Shown here: one piece after another, positions 27,796 to 36,496 of the stretch
Layout of the letters: every line of letters starts with the position of its first letter
Position numbering within the stretch: position 1 is the stretch's first letter
Source of the DNA: Alphaproteobacteria bacterium
GTDB lineage: Bacteria > Pseudomonadota > Alphaproteobacteria > RF32 > CAG-239
DNA: 60,524 nucleotides
Assembly (NCBI GenBank): GCA_017475705.1
Contig: JAFVFB010000012.1
Coordinates: 1 to 60,524, forward strand
Direction of reading: 5' to 3'
The notes under the pieces: model-generated
The model's database searches: none
The model's input: the letters and a program-made list of their open reading frames with translations, nothing else
What the model was told of the DNA's origin: nothing
Made by a program: the position numbers and the translations under genes

Positions 27796-29130
27796 TTAAA
27801 TTACTTTTTTTAGTATATTGTTAAAACGATAAGCAACTCTATCTTTTTTATAAATATTATTTTTGACAAATTGTGCTACTTCAGGATATTTTATCTCAGG
27901 ATTATCCATCAAAATTTGGTTAATCAAGTCATAATATTTATAAAGCCTAGTATAAGAAATTTTATCTTTACATTTACTCAAATCTATTAAAAGATCAATA
28001 ATCTTATGAATAATAATTTCTTTATGATGTAAAGCTATTTGATTTGAAAATACCATAAAAAATAACAATTGTAATTCTCGCTCTTTTATAATTAAAGAAT
28101 CGGTATTTTTTATAATAAGTATAATTTTTTTCATAAAGTTTTCTCTAATAAATCTATTATCAAAAATATGGCATTTACTATCTAAATAAATTACATAAAA
28201 ACACATATCCAATGCAAAATGCTTATCATCTTCTGTTCTATTTGAAATTAAATAAAAAAGATCAGAAATATGATAAAAATCTTCTTTACTTATAAATTCT
28301 TTAGCCAGTATATCAAATATTGTATTAAAAACGATTTCTCTATCAATTTTTTGTTGTATACTGAAAACTGATATTTGCTTTAAAACCTCATTTTTATAAT
28401 TTCTCAATGCATTTGTATCACTGTAATTTCCTTGAAAAATTAAGTTATTTAGAATGCCAATATTTTTCCACATCAAATTTATATCATAGGGTAATATTTT
28501 TAAAATTTTTTTATTGATTTTTATAAATTCACTTTGAATAATATCTCTATCAATTGCTGCCTGATAAATTCTATTGAGCATAAAAATATTTACTAAGCTG
28601 TTGACGTTGTTTTCAGCCTCATAGGGGAAAATTATTATTTTTTTAAATATAGATTGTTTAAAAATTTTGTATTTGTTTTTTAATAATAAATCTTTTGTTT
28701 TTAATATCAAATTATCAACACATCGCATTACAAGAAAATCCAAACTAATAGATTTTGTTTCACGTGAAACGTGTTGTAGTTTTTTTAATATCCGTAAGAG
28801 AATGCTATGAGACAATATTTTTTCAGTACGTAAATGCGGAATATTTGTTATTTTTACAATACTATACAAATAGTCTTCATTCTTGATAATATCTAAAATA
28901 CTTTGTTCTAGAAAATCATTTATAATAGCTATAATTTCAGCGTGTTGCATATTTAATGATTGAATATTAGTAATACTTTGTATCTCAGATAATTCAAAAA
29001 TATTGTGAAAATGCCTTTTCAGAAGAATTTCATTATAATTCATAAAATTTTTTTGTAATTCTTTCATATTTATGACGTTTCTTAAAGGTGAACGGTTGTA
29101 ATAATCAAAGATATTTAAGATTTGATTCAT
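27796..29130 (-). CDS. Unrecognised helical protein inside the mnmE-mnmG cluster
   Basis: 444 residues, very rich in Ile, Leu, Asn and Lys. It is predicted nearly all helical, with no signal peptide, no long membrane segment and no motif I recognise. The amphipathic pattern could reflect a HEAT-like or other alpha-solenoid fold, but this is a guess. It is on the opposite strand to mnmE (13 bp convergent gap) and mnmG (152 bp divergent gap), splitting a normally co-oriented cluster. It carries parS site 2 in frame as V-S-R-E-T near residue 121. A purine-rich AGAGAG precedes the ATG. It may be lineage-specific or acquired. Confidence 0.75.
   Translation of the reverse strand: MNQILNIFDYYNRSPLRNVINMKELQKNFMNYNEILLKRHFHNIFELSEIQSITNIQSLNMQHAEIIAIINDFLEQSILDIIKNEDYLYSIVKITNIPHLRTEKILSHSILLRILKKLQHVSRETKSISLDFLVMRCVDNLILKTKDLLLKNKYKIFKQSIFKKIIIFPYEAENNVNSLVNIFMLNRIYQAAIDRDIIQSEFIKINKKILKILPYDINLMWKNIGILNNLIFQGNYSDTNALRNYKNEVLKQISVFSIQQKIDREIVFNTIFDILAKEFISKEDFYHISDLFYLISNRTEDDKHFALDMCFYVIYLDSKCHIFDNRFIRENFMKKIILIIKNTDSLIIKERELQLLFFMVFSNQIALHHKEIIIHKIIDLLIDLSKCKDKISYTRLYKYYDLINQILMDNPEIKYPEVAQFVKNNIYKKDRVAYRFNNILKKVI
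28756..28771. other. parS site 2 (within the orphan gene)
   Basis: TGTTTCACGTGAAACG, 15 of 16 bases of the TGTTTCACGTGAAACA consensus, with the 14-bp palindrome GTTTCACGTGAAAC intact. Confidence 0.93.
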
Positions 29131-29281
29131 TTTTTACTCTCTATTTAGTTGTTTATATATATAATAATATACTTAAAGTATAAATTGTCAAATAATTTTT
29201 AAAAAATAGAATGATATACTACTTGCAAAAAAATAAAATTATCAGTAATATCCTAACGTTTGATTTTATAAGGAAAAAAAT

Positions 29282-31111
29282 ATGTTTGATGTTATCGTTG
29301 TTGGAGGTGGTCATGCCGGCTGCGAAGCAGCAGCAGCAGCAGCACGTACCGGTGCAAATACACTTCTTTTAACACATAGAATAAATTCAATCGGAGAGAT
29401 GTCTTGCAATCCAGCCATTGGAGGTTTAGGTAAAGGGCACCTGGTCAGAGAAATAGATGCATTAGACGGTTTAATGGCTAAAGTAATAGACAAGGCTGGC
29501 ATACAGTTTCGTATGTTAAATGCTTCTAAGGGACCTGCTGTGCAAGGACCACGCGCTCAAGCTGATAGAGATCTTTATAAAAAAGAGATGTTAGGACAGC
29601 TGAAAAAATATAAAAATTTAACCATTAAAGAAGCAGCTGTTGAAGGATTGATTATCGAAAACGAAGAAATCAAAGGTGTTACAAATTCTGAAAATGAAAA
29701 ATTTTTTGCAAAATCTGTTGTCTTGACAGTAGGCACTTTTTTGAATGGAATAATGTTTGTTGGACATAAAACAAGTATTGGTGGTAGAATTGGCGATGTT
29801 TCTTGTACTGGTATAACATCGTATTTAAAGCAAGCTGGTCTAAAAGTTGGTCGTCTTAAAACCGGGACTCCTGCGCGCTTAAATGGTGATACAATAAATT
29901 GGAGTATATTAGATGCACAAGAAGGTGATATTAACCCTGTTCCTTTTTCTTTTTTAACAGAAAAAATAAATCAGCCCCAAATTAAGTGCTACATAACAAA
30001 TACAAATGAAAAAACTCATAAAATCATAAGAGATAATTTTTCAAAATGTGCTCTTTTTTCAGGGTTAATTAAAGGAATTGGGCCAAGGTATTGTCCAAGT
30101 ATTGAAGATAAATTAGTTAAATTTGCAGATAGAACAAGTCATCAAATTTTTTTAGAGCCAGAGGGATATAATACAAATGTTGTTTACCCAAATGGCATAT
30201 CAACATCCTTACCTCAAGAGATTCAAGATGAATTTATACATACTATCAAAGGGTTAGAAAATGTCGAAATTTTAAGATACGCATATGCAATAGAATATGA
30301 TTATGTTGACCCAACAGAATTAAATCATTACTTAGGCGTCAAAAAAATTAAAGGTTTATATTTAGCTGGTCAAATTAATGGCACAACAGGATATGAAGAA
30401 GCGGCAGCCCAAGGTTTGGTTGCTGGTGTTAATGCTGCATTATTTACCCAAAGTAAAGAGCAGTTATATATAGATAGAAGTGAAGCCTATATCGGCGTCA
30501 TGGTTGATGATTTAATAACAAAAGGCGTTGATGAACCCTATAGAATGTTTACCTCTCGTTCAGAATACCGGCTGCATTTAAGGGCAGATAATGCTGATTT
30601 ACGACTAACAGAAAAAGGCTATAAAATAGGATGTGTATCAAATGAAAGATACGCTGTATTTAAAGAGAAAAAAACAGCGTTGGAAAAGTATGAAAATCTT
30701 GCCAAATCAATGTACATAACAAATAAAATTAATACAGAAATAATTTCAAAAAATAATGCAAAAAAATCAATTTTTACATGGCTCGGTTTAGAAAATGTTT
30801 CACGTGAAACGTTGATAAATAATTTTCCTGAATTTTCAGGAATAACACAAGCTGTTTTTGATTTGATTTCTGTTGATTCAAAATATTCTGGATATATGAA
30901 ACGTCAAATACTTGACATAGAAATTTTCAAAAAAGATGAGATGATAAAAATAATACCAGATATTGACTATTCAAAGGTTGGTGGTTTATCAAGAGAAGTT
31001 GTAACAAAATTAGAAAAAATAAGGCCATCAACTCTTGGTGAAGCATCTCGTGTACCCGGTATTACTCCCGCAGCTATAATAGCAATACTTGGATATATGA
31101 AAAACAACTAG
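29282..31111 (+). CDS. mnmG: tRNA uridine-5-carboxymethylaminomethyl synthase subunit MnmG (GidA)
   Basis: 609 residues. The FAD-binding [10 protein letters not shown] motif is at residues 8-17, followed by [32 protein letters not shown], the catalytic-Cys region SCTGITS, and [21 protein letters not shown]. The C-terminal helical domain contacts MnmE. It forms the U34-modifying complex with MnmE. Codons 506-510 (V-S-R-E-T) are parS site 3. Two WRCRNYGTATTTAAA motifs lie at 29815 and 30650. The length, about 10 residues below many homologues, is acceptable. Confidence 0.97.
   Translation: MFDVIVVGGGHAGCEAAAAAARTGANTLLLTHRINSIGEMSCNPAIGGLGKGHLVREIDALDGLMAKVIDKAGIQFRMLNASKGPAVQGPRAQADRDLYKKEMLGQLKKYKNLTIKEAAVEGLIIENEEIKGVTNSENEKFFAKSVVLTVGTFLNGIMFVGHKTSIGGRIGDVSCTGITSYLKQAGLKVGRLKTGTPARLNGDTINWSILDAQEGDINPVPFSFLTEKINQPQIKCYITNTNEKTHKIIRDNFSKCALFSGLIKGIGPRYCPSIEDKLVKFADRTSHQIFLEPEGYNTNVVYPNGISTSLPQEIQDEFIHTIKGLENVEILRYAYAIEYDYVDPTELNHYLGVKKIKGLYLAGQINGTTGYEEAAAQGLVAGVNAALFTQSKEQLYIDRSEAYIGVMVDDLITKGVDEPYRMFTSRSEYRLHLRADNADLRLTEKGYKIGCVSNERYAVFKEKKTALEKYENLAKSMYITNKINTEIISKNNAKKSIFTWLGLENVSRETLINNFPEFSGITQAVFDLISVDSKYSGYMKRQILDIEIFKKDEMIKIIPDIDYSKVGGLSREVVTKLEKIRPSTLGEASRVPGITPAAIIAILGYMKNN
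30796..30811. other. parS site 3 (within mnmG)
   Basis: TGTTTCACGTGAAACG, 15 of 16 bases of the consensus with an intact 14-bp palindrome, in frame as V-S-R-E-T. Confidence 0.93.
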
Positions 31112-31180
31112 AAGTAAAAATGTTTATAACTCTATTTTTTTATACCAAAAATTTTTTGATAAAATAATATCTCTTATATT

Positions 31181-31801
31181 ATGAATACCGATTATTTAAA
31201 AAATGTTTCACGTGAAACAATTCAAGATTTGAAAACATTCCAGCAAATGGTGTTGGAATGGAACAGTAAATTTAACCTAATAAGTAAATCCACAGAGACA
31301 GATATCTGGAAAAGACATATAGAAGATTCTTTGCAGCTAGATAAATTTATTAGCGAAAAAGATAAAACAATGTATGATTTTGGTACGGGGGCAGGGTTTC
31401 CAGGTTTGGTTATAGCAATCTTTGCCAAATATACATTTCCAAATTTAAAAATCAGTTTAATAGAGAGTACAACAAAAAAAACGATTTTCTTAAATGAAGT
31501 AAAAAACAAATTAAATCTGGATATAAATATTATAAATGAAAGGATTGAAAATCTAAAATTAAAAAAAGCCGATATTATATCATCCAGAGCAATGGCATCT
31601 TTAGAAAAGCTTTTTGAGTATGCTATCAATTTTACCAAAGAAAATACTAAGCTTTTATTTTTAAAGGGTGAATCTTGGCAAAAAGAAATAGAAACGGCTC
31701 AAAAAAATTGGATTTTTTCTTTTGAATCTATTCCTAGCATCACAAATGAAAAAGGAAGAGTGTTACAAATACAAAAATTAAGGAGAAAAATTCATGGCTA
31801 A
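31181..31801 (+). CDS. rsmG: 16S rRNA (guanine(527)-N7)-methyltransferase RsmG (GidB)
   Basis: 206 residues. The SAM-binding motif is FGTGAGFPGLVIAI (about residue 67), preceded by the usual WNSKFNLISKSTETDIWKRHIEDSL segment and followed by ISSRAMASLEKLFEYA. It methylates G527 of 16S rRNA; loss gives low-level streptomycin resistance in other bacteria. Codons 9-13 hold the perfect parS site 4. The last 8 bases overlap parA, so rsmG-parA-parB are coupled. No clear Shine-Dalgarno precedes the ATG. Confidence 0.95.
   Translation: MNTDYLKNVSRETIQDLKTFQQMVLEWNSKFNLISKSTETDIWKRHIEDSLQLDKFISEKDKTMYDFGTGAGFPGLVIAIFAKYTFPNLKISLIESTTKKTIFLNEVKNKLNLDINIINERIENLKLKKADIISSRAMASLEKLFEYAINFTKENTKLLFLKGESWQKEIETAQKNWIFSFESIPSITNEKGRVLQIQKLRRKIHG
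31204..31219. other. parS site 4 (within rsmG, perfect match)
   Basis: TGTTTCACGTGAAACA, a perfect 16-bp match, located 590 bp before parA and read as V-S-R-E-T. Confidence 0.96.
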
Positions 31802-32564
31802 GATTATATCTGTTGCTAATAGAAAAGGCGGTGTTGGTAAAACAACAACAGCAATAAATATTGCAACAGCAATGGCTGCAATAGGTAAAAGAGTTCTTAT
31901 TCTAGACATGGACCCTCAAGGAAATGCAACAACTTCATTAGGCGTAAATAAAAATAAATGTCTTTTTTCAACATACGATTTGATGATAAATAACTGCAGT
32001 GCAGAAGATGTAATTGTTAAAACAGATATTAAAAAATTTGATTTATTGCCCTCAGCTCCAGCTCTTGCTGCCGCAGAAATAGAATTGATAGATGTTAATA
32101 AAAGAGAATATGTATTAAAAAATGCACTGGCACCAATTAGCGCAAAATATGACTATATTTTAATTGATTGTCCACCCTCATTAAATCTAATTACAATTAA
32201 TGCTCTCGTATCATCAGATTCTGTTATTGTGCCGCTTCAAAGTGAATTCTTAGCCTTAGAAGGATTGACAGATTTAATAAAAAATATCAATATTATAAAA
32301 AAGAATTTTAATCCAAAATTAGATTTACAAGGGATTGTATTGACCATGTTTGATAAAAGAAATAATCTGAGTCAAATGGTGGAAAATGATGTACGTAAAT
32401 ATTTCGGGCAAAAAGTATATAAGACTGTTATTCCAAGGAGTGTTCGTGTTTCTGAAGCGCCATCGCACGGACAACCTGTTTTGATTTATGATTTTAAAAG
32501 TTCTGGCGCAAAAGCTTATTTAAATTTAGCAAAAGAAGTATTAAAACGAGAGAAGGAGTTATAA
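31794..32564 (+). CDS. parA: Chromosome-partitioning ATPase ParA (Soj)
   Basis: 256 residues. The deviant Walker A is SVANRKGGVGKTTTAINIA at the N-terminus, the A' motif is LDMDPQGNATTSLG, and Walker B is YDYILIDCPPSLNLI. ATP-bound ParA dimers bind DNA non-specifically, and ParB-parS stimulates hydrolysis to drive origin segregation. It overlaps rsmG and is followed 1 bp after its stop by parB. The RBS AAGGAG is inside rsmG. Confidence 0.98.
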   Translation: MAKIISVANRKGGVGKTTTAINIATAMAAIGKRVLILDMDPQGNATTSLGVNKNKCLFSTYDLMINNCSAEDVIVKTDIKKFDLLPSAPALAAAEIELIDVNKREYVLKNALAPISAKYDYILIDCPPSLNLITINALVSSDSVIVPLQSEFLALEGLTDLIKNINIIKKNFNPKLDLQGIVLTMFDKRNNLSQMVENDVRKYFGQKVYKTVIPRSVRVSEAPSHGQPVLIYDFKSSGAKAYLNLAKEVLKREKEL

Positions 32565-32565
32565 A

Positions 32566-33450
32566 ATGAGTATGAACAAAAAGCATGGCTTAGGTAGAGG
32601 ATTAGAAGCTTTATTAGGCGAAGATGATTTAAGTTTTAATTTAGACAGCATTAACACAGAAGAATTAGTTGAACGGGGCATAACGAAAATTAATGTCAAT
32701 AACTTATATCCAAGTCCTTTCCAACCGAGAAAAGATTTTAATAAAGAGGCTCTAAGTGCTCTAGTGGAATCTATTAAGGAAAAAGGAATACTACAACCTC
32801 TGTTGGTCAGAAAAGTCGGTAACAGATATGAAATTATAGCTGGTGAAAGGCGTTGGCGTGCTGCAAAAATGGCTGGTATAGAAGAAGTTCCTGTTATTGA
32901 AAAAGACATGGACAACCAAGAGGTCTTAGAAGTTGCTCTGGTTGAAAACCTTTTGCGTGAAAACCTTTCAATAATAGAAGAAGCAGAAGGCTTTAATCGT
33001 TTGATAAATGAGTTTCATCATACGCATGATGCTTTGTCTCAAATTGTTGGAAAATCAAGAAGTTATATTACTAATGTATTAAGATTATTAACTTTACCTA
33101 TGGCCGTAAAAGAGTTAGTAAAAGAAAACAAATTAAGTGCTGGCCATGCCCGTTGTTTGGTTGGTTTGGATAAGGCAGAAGAAATTGCTCAGAAAATTAT
33201 CTCTAGAGGACTAACCGTTCGTCAAACAGAAGACCTTGTAAATAGGATAAAAAATAATTCATTAAACCAAATTGCACACAGCTTAAAAAAAGATCCGAGC
33301 ATAAAAGAATTAGAAAAAAGTATTACACAAAGTATCGGAATGAAAGTTAAGATAAATTCAGGAAAAGATAATAAGGGAAAAATTACAATTGAATATAAGA
33401 CTCCTGCAGAGCTAAATTCAATATTAGAGATTTTAGATAGAAATCGTTAA
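32566..33450 (+). CDS. parB: Chromosome-partitioning protein ParB (Spo0J)
   Basis: 294 residues. The N-terminal LGRGLEALLGED is the ParA-activating segment. The CTPase core includes YPSPFQPRKDF, the GERRWRAAKMAG box and VALVENLLRENLSIIEEAEGF. The central helix-turn-helix, QIVGKSRSYITNVLRLLTLP, reads parS. The C-terminal dimerisation domain is in the last 60 residues. Four parS sites are present within 6 kb upstream. The RBS AAGGAG is strong. Confidence 0.98.
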   Translation: MSMNKKHGLGRGLEALLGEDDLSFNLDSINTEELVERGITKINVNNLYPSPFQPRKDFNKEALSALVESIKEKGILQPLLVRKVGNRYEIIAGERRWRAAKMAGIEEVPVIEKDMDNQEVLEVALVENLLRENLSIIEEAEGFNRLINEFHHTHDALSQIVGKSRSYITNVLRLLTLPMAVKELVKENKLSAGHARCLVGLDKAEEIAQKIISRGLTVRQTEDLVNRIKNNSLNQIAHSLKKDPSIKELEKSITQSIGMKVKINSGKDNKGKITIEYKTPAELNSILEILDRNR

Positions 33451-33608
33451 ATAAAAAATACAATTTTGCTAAAATCAAAATAAAAGAGGATTTTTTTCTT
33501 CTGAAGAGGCTTTTTGTGTTTTTATAAGTAACGTATCAAAAAAAACAAAACCCTTTGTTCAAACATTAAAAAAATGACAGTAATGTAAATTATTGTTTTA
33601 TTATGATT

Positions 33609-34814
33609 TTAAACATTGTATTTAAAATTTTTAGAATATTTTTGTAATATTTCATCTTTTGATAGCAAACAGCCATTTTCAAACCATATGTTTTTTAATA
33701 TTTCTAAATGCAAACCGATATGCTCTTTAGAAACGCCAAGCTTTATTAAATCACTACCTTTTAAAGGAAAGTCATTAATTTTTATAGAAAGCAGTGTATT
33801 TAAAGTTGAAGAAACAGAGTACGTATCTTCATTATCAATGTTAAGCAAAAGAAACAAATCCACACAAATATTTCTACCATATCTATAAATAACTTTTCTG
33901 ATTGAAACGATGTCTTTAAAATCTTTAGCAGACACATGTGCAAGGCAAAGTTTACATAAATGTTCTTTCTGTTCTTTATTTAGCTTAAAAATCGCTGCCA
34001 ATCTGCTTGCGCGTTTTGCTGTTGGTTCAAACAATACATAAATTCTTCTTATAATATCTTTTTCAATTTTTAGTAGATTAACCAATTTATCAAGTTTCTC
34101 TAGCTTTTCAAAACCCTTTGGTGCAGATAGAATAAAATCTAAAACGCCGTATTTAAAAATCAGTTCCAGAGCGCGAACAGAGTAGGGGGCGACAATTATT
34201 TTAAACAGCTCCTCTTTTATCTTTTCTAAAGAAACTGAGTGGAGAAGTATCTTATTCTCTATACAACATTTAAGAGATTTTTTATCAATTTTTTTACCGT
34301 ACATAGCACAAAATCTAAAAAATCGCATAATGCGCAAAGGGTCTGCCTGTATAGCCTTAAGAGGTTTACCAATAAATTTAATACTTCCAGTTTTTAAGTC
34401 CTCAATACCATTATAATAATCAAAAACATTGCCTTTATCATCGGCATAAACAGCATTAATTGTTAAATCTCGGCAAGAAGCATCTCTTTTCCATTCGTCC
34501 TGAGATGAATCATTGTCAGAGCTGAGACACGTAACCTTAAAAAAATGATCATGAATAATTACACCAAGAGAAAAAAACTGAATACCGATAGGAACACATC
34601 GCACCTCTTCGTCATTGCACATTTCTGAAAATTCAGAAGGAGACATATCCGTTACGAGGTCAATATCTGCATGCGGAAAGCCCATAATAGCATCACGTAC
34701 AGCTCCTCCAACAAATCTAAGTATACCACCATGCCTTTCAACCATTTGAAAAAGTTGAGCAATGCAAGAATTAGTTATAAGTTTATTAGGCTCAATATAA
34801 TTAGGGTGAAACAT
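33609..34814 (-). CDS. CCA-adding enzyme / poly(A) polymerase family tRNA nucleotidyltransferase
   Basis: 401 residues of the class II nucleotidyltransferase family. The head domain has LRFVGGAVRDAIMG and the catalytic DID in HADIDLVTD. RDLTINAVYAD and KAIQADPLRIMRFFRFCAMYG follow as the usual neck and nucleotide-binding motifs. The helical tail is of low conservation. It adds or repairs the 3' CCA of tRNAs or, less likely, polyadenylates RNA. The RBS GAGGT precedes the ATG. It is convergent with parB across 158 bp that hold no gene. Three antisense copies of the repeated motif lie in its last 550 bases. Confidence 0.92.
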   Translation of the reverse strand: MFHPNYIEPNKLITNSCIAQLFQMVERHGGILRFVGGAVRDAIMGFPHADIDLVTDMSPSEFSEMCNDEEVRCVPIGIQFFSLGVIIHDHFFKVTCLSSDNDSSQDEWKRDASCRDLTINAVYADDKGNVFDYYNGIEDLKTGSIKFIGKPLKAIQADPLRIMRFFRFCAMYGKKIDKKSLKCCIENKILLHSVSLEKIKEELFKIIVAPYSVRALELIFKYGVLDFILSAPKGFEKLEKLDKLVNLLKIEKDIIRRIYVLFEPTAKRASRLAAIFKLNKEQKEHLCKLCLAHVSAKDFKDIVSIRKVIYRYGRNICVDLFLLLNIDNEDTYSVSSTLNTLLSIKINDFPLKGSDLIKLGVSKEHIGLHLEILKNIWFENGCLLSKDEILQKYSKNFKYNV

Positions 34815-34914
34815 AGCGACCTCATTTTTCTGTGGTTAAATCACTTTAATTAATATTTTATTATAAATGTCTTAATTAATATGAAAGAAAGTAAAATTTA
34901 TAGGGAAAAAGATT

Positions 34915-35418
34915 ATGAAAAAATATGCGGCACTATTTATAGCAATGACACTTTCTTTACCAGCATTTGCAGATACTTTACCAACAGAGCTAGGGGAATA
35001 CAAAGACTGGACAGCTTATTACTATCAAGAGGGAAAAAATTTAGTATGTTATATGGCCTCTACTCCTAAAAAGGATGAAGGAAATTATAAGACCCGAGGT
35101 GATATATATGCAATCATCACCCACAGGCCAGCAGACAGAAGTTACAACGTTGTTAATTTTGTTGCAGGATATCCGTTTAAGAAAAGTTCGAATGTTACAG
35201 TGAAAATAGGAACAACAACTTTTAATAACTTGTTTACAAATGGTGACAATGCTTGGGCTCCAGACAACGCAACGGATAAGAAGTTAGTGGAAGCAATGAA
35301 GAGAGGGGAAAGAATGATTGTTGAAGGGACCTCAGCTCGCGGAACAAAAACCAAAGATACATACTCTTTAGCCGGTTTTTCTGGTGCATATAAAGCCATA
35401 AGTTCAAAGTGCAGATAA
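34915..35418 (+). CDS. IalB-family exported protein (invasion-associated locus B)
   Basis: 167 residues. A clear signal peptide (MKKYAALFIAMTLSLPAFA, cleaved about residue 19) precedes an IalB domain. That domain has the KDWTAYYYQEGKNLVCYMAS opening, the ITHRPADRSYNVVNFVAGYPF block and a C-terminal FSGAYKAISSKC cysteine that usually pairs with the Cys near residue 44. The family is widespread in alphaproteobacteria and was named for Bartonella erythrocyte invasion; most members are not shown to be virulence factors. It is 3 bp upstream of rlmN and probably co-transcribed. Confidence 0.9.
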   Translation: MKKYAALFIAMTLSLPAFADTLPTELGEYKDWTAYYYQEGKNLVCYMASTPKKDEGNYKTRGDIYAIITHRPADRSYNVVNFVAGYPFKKSSNVTVKIGTTTFNNLFTNGDNAWAPDNATDKKLVEAMKRGERMIVEGTSARGTKTKDTYSLAGFSGAYKAISSKCR

Positions 35419-35421
35419 AAA

Positions 35422-36489
35422 ATGGATACAAAAATAGAATTAACAAACTTAAGTAAAGAAGAGTTAAACACGGAAATAACAAAAATAGGAGAGAAGTCTT
35501 TTCGTGCCAAACAGTTATGGCAGTGGATATACTACCGTGGAGAAACAGATTTCAATCGTATGAGTAATTTATCTTTGAATCTGAGGAAAACTCTTTCTGA
35601 AAAATATAAAATAACACGTCCTAAAATAATAACAGAACAAATATCAATAGATAAAACACATAAATGGTTACTCGAATTTGAAGATGGTGAACGTGTAGAG
35701 ATGGTTTACATTCCAGAAAAGGATAGGGGGGCAGTATGTATTTCAACGCAAGTTGGTTGCGCAATGGGGTGTCGTTTTTGCCATACAGGTAGCCAAAAAT
35801 TTACACGTAATTTAACTACGAGCGAAATAGTGGGACAATTTATGGTTGCACGAGATGCGTATCAAGAATGGCCTAGTCCAACCGATGAAGTTCGCTATCT
35901 ATCAAACATTGTTGTCATGGGTATGGGGGAGCCTCTCAATAATTTAGAAAATGTGGTAAAGGCATTAAATATAATTACAGATAGCGAAGGAATATCTATT
36001 TCACGTCGACGCATTACCATGTCAACATCAGGCATCGCTCCGCGTATTGTTGAAGCGTTACAACGCACAGGCGTTCGATTAGCTGTTTCTTTGCATGCAC
36101 CAAATAATACCATCCGCTCACGAATTATGCCGATAAACGATAAATTTAAGATAGAAGAATTGCTAAAAGCCTGTGCCGAGTATCAGCAAGGAGATCATAG
36201 TCGATATATCACCTTCGAATATTTACTATTGAAAGGTATAAATGATAGTATCGAAAATGCACAAGAATTAATTCATTTAATGAAGAAATATAAACTTAGA
36301 GCATTATTTAATTTGATACCATTTAATCCATGGCCCGGATGTAGTTTTGAAACAAGTGAAAGAAAAACGGTAGAAGCCTTTTCTCAAGAGCTAGAAAAAG
36401 CCGGTTTTGCAGCACCAATCAGAGTTGCCAGAGGGCAAGATATATTAGCAGCATGTGGTCAATTAAAATCTAAAATGCCCAAAGGCTAA
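35422..36489 (+). CDS. rlmN: Dual-specificity 23S rRNA / tRNA adenine-C2 methyltransferase RlmN
   Basis: 355-residue radical-SAM enzyme. The CxxxCxxC cluster motif is in QVGCAMGCRFCHTGSQKFTRNL (about residue 113). VVMGMGEPLNN binds SAM, and the mechanistic Cys lies in the C-terminal GQDILAACGQL. It methylates A2503 of 23S rRNA and A37 of some tRNAs. It follows ialB closely and converges with the cation-efflux gene 7 bp on. Confidence 0.97.
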   Translation: MDTKIELTNLSKEELNTEITKIGEKSFRAKQLWQWIYYRGETDFNRMSNLSLNLRKTLSEKYKITRPKIITEQISIDKTHKWLLEFEDGERVEMVYIPEKDRGAVCISTQVGCAMGCRFCHTGSQKFTRNLTTSEIVGQFMVARDAYQEWPSPTDEVRYLSNIVVMGMGEPLNNLENVVKALNIITDSEGISISRRRITMSTSGIAPRIVEALQRTGVRLAVSLHAPNNTIRSRIMPINDKFKIEELLKACAEYQQGDHSRYITFEYLLLKGINDSIENAQELIHLMKKYKLRALFNLIPFNPWPGCSFETSERKTVEAFSQELEKAGFAAPIRVARGQDILAACGQLKSKMPKG

Positions 36490-36496
36490 AAATTTT

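Larger units (their letters stand above)
25458..34157 (+). repeat. Dispersed 15-bp polar motif WRCRNYGTATTTAAA, eight copies
   Basis: Eight plus-strand copies share the invariant core GTATTTAAA and a left flank fitting WRCRNY. Copy starts are 25458 (AACAATG...), 26724 (AACAGTG...), 27024 (AACACTG...), 29815 (AACATCG...), 30650 (TACGCTG...), 33612 (AACATTG...), 33790 (AGCAGTG...) and 34143 (AACGCCG...). One copy is intergenic after rho, four are sense in mnmE and mnmG, and three are antisense in the tRNA nucleotidyltransferase gene. They are translated in different frames (VFK, YLK, FKY, LNT), so the conservation is at the DNA level. In the copies at 26724 and 33612 an upstream arm makes a hyphenated palindrome (8-7-8). 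I found no core on either strand elsewhere in the window by eye. Confidence 0.7.

Noticed and set aside
33451..33608. A terminator between parB and the convergent tRNA nucleotidyltransferase
   Set aside because: Purine/pyrimidine tracts are present, but no stem with enough paired bases followed by a T-tract is convincing.
25458..34157. The repeated motif as a CtrA site (TTAA-N7-TTAAC) or IHF site
   Set aside because: Where two TTAA elements occur the spacing is 9, not 7. The core GTATTTAAA and its left flank do not match IHF.
25458..34157. The repeated motif as a DNA-uptake sequence
   Set aside because: Uptake sequences are spread over a genome on both strands. Here all copies are on one strand of an 8.7-kb stretch and none were seen in the other 51 kb.
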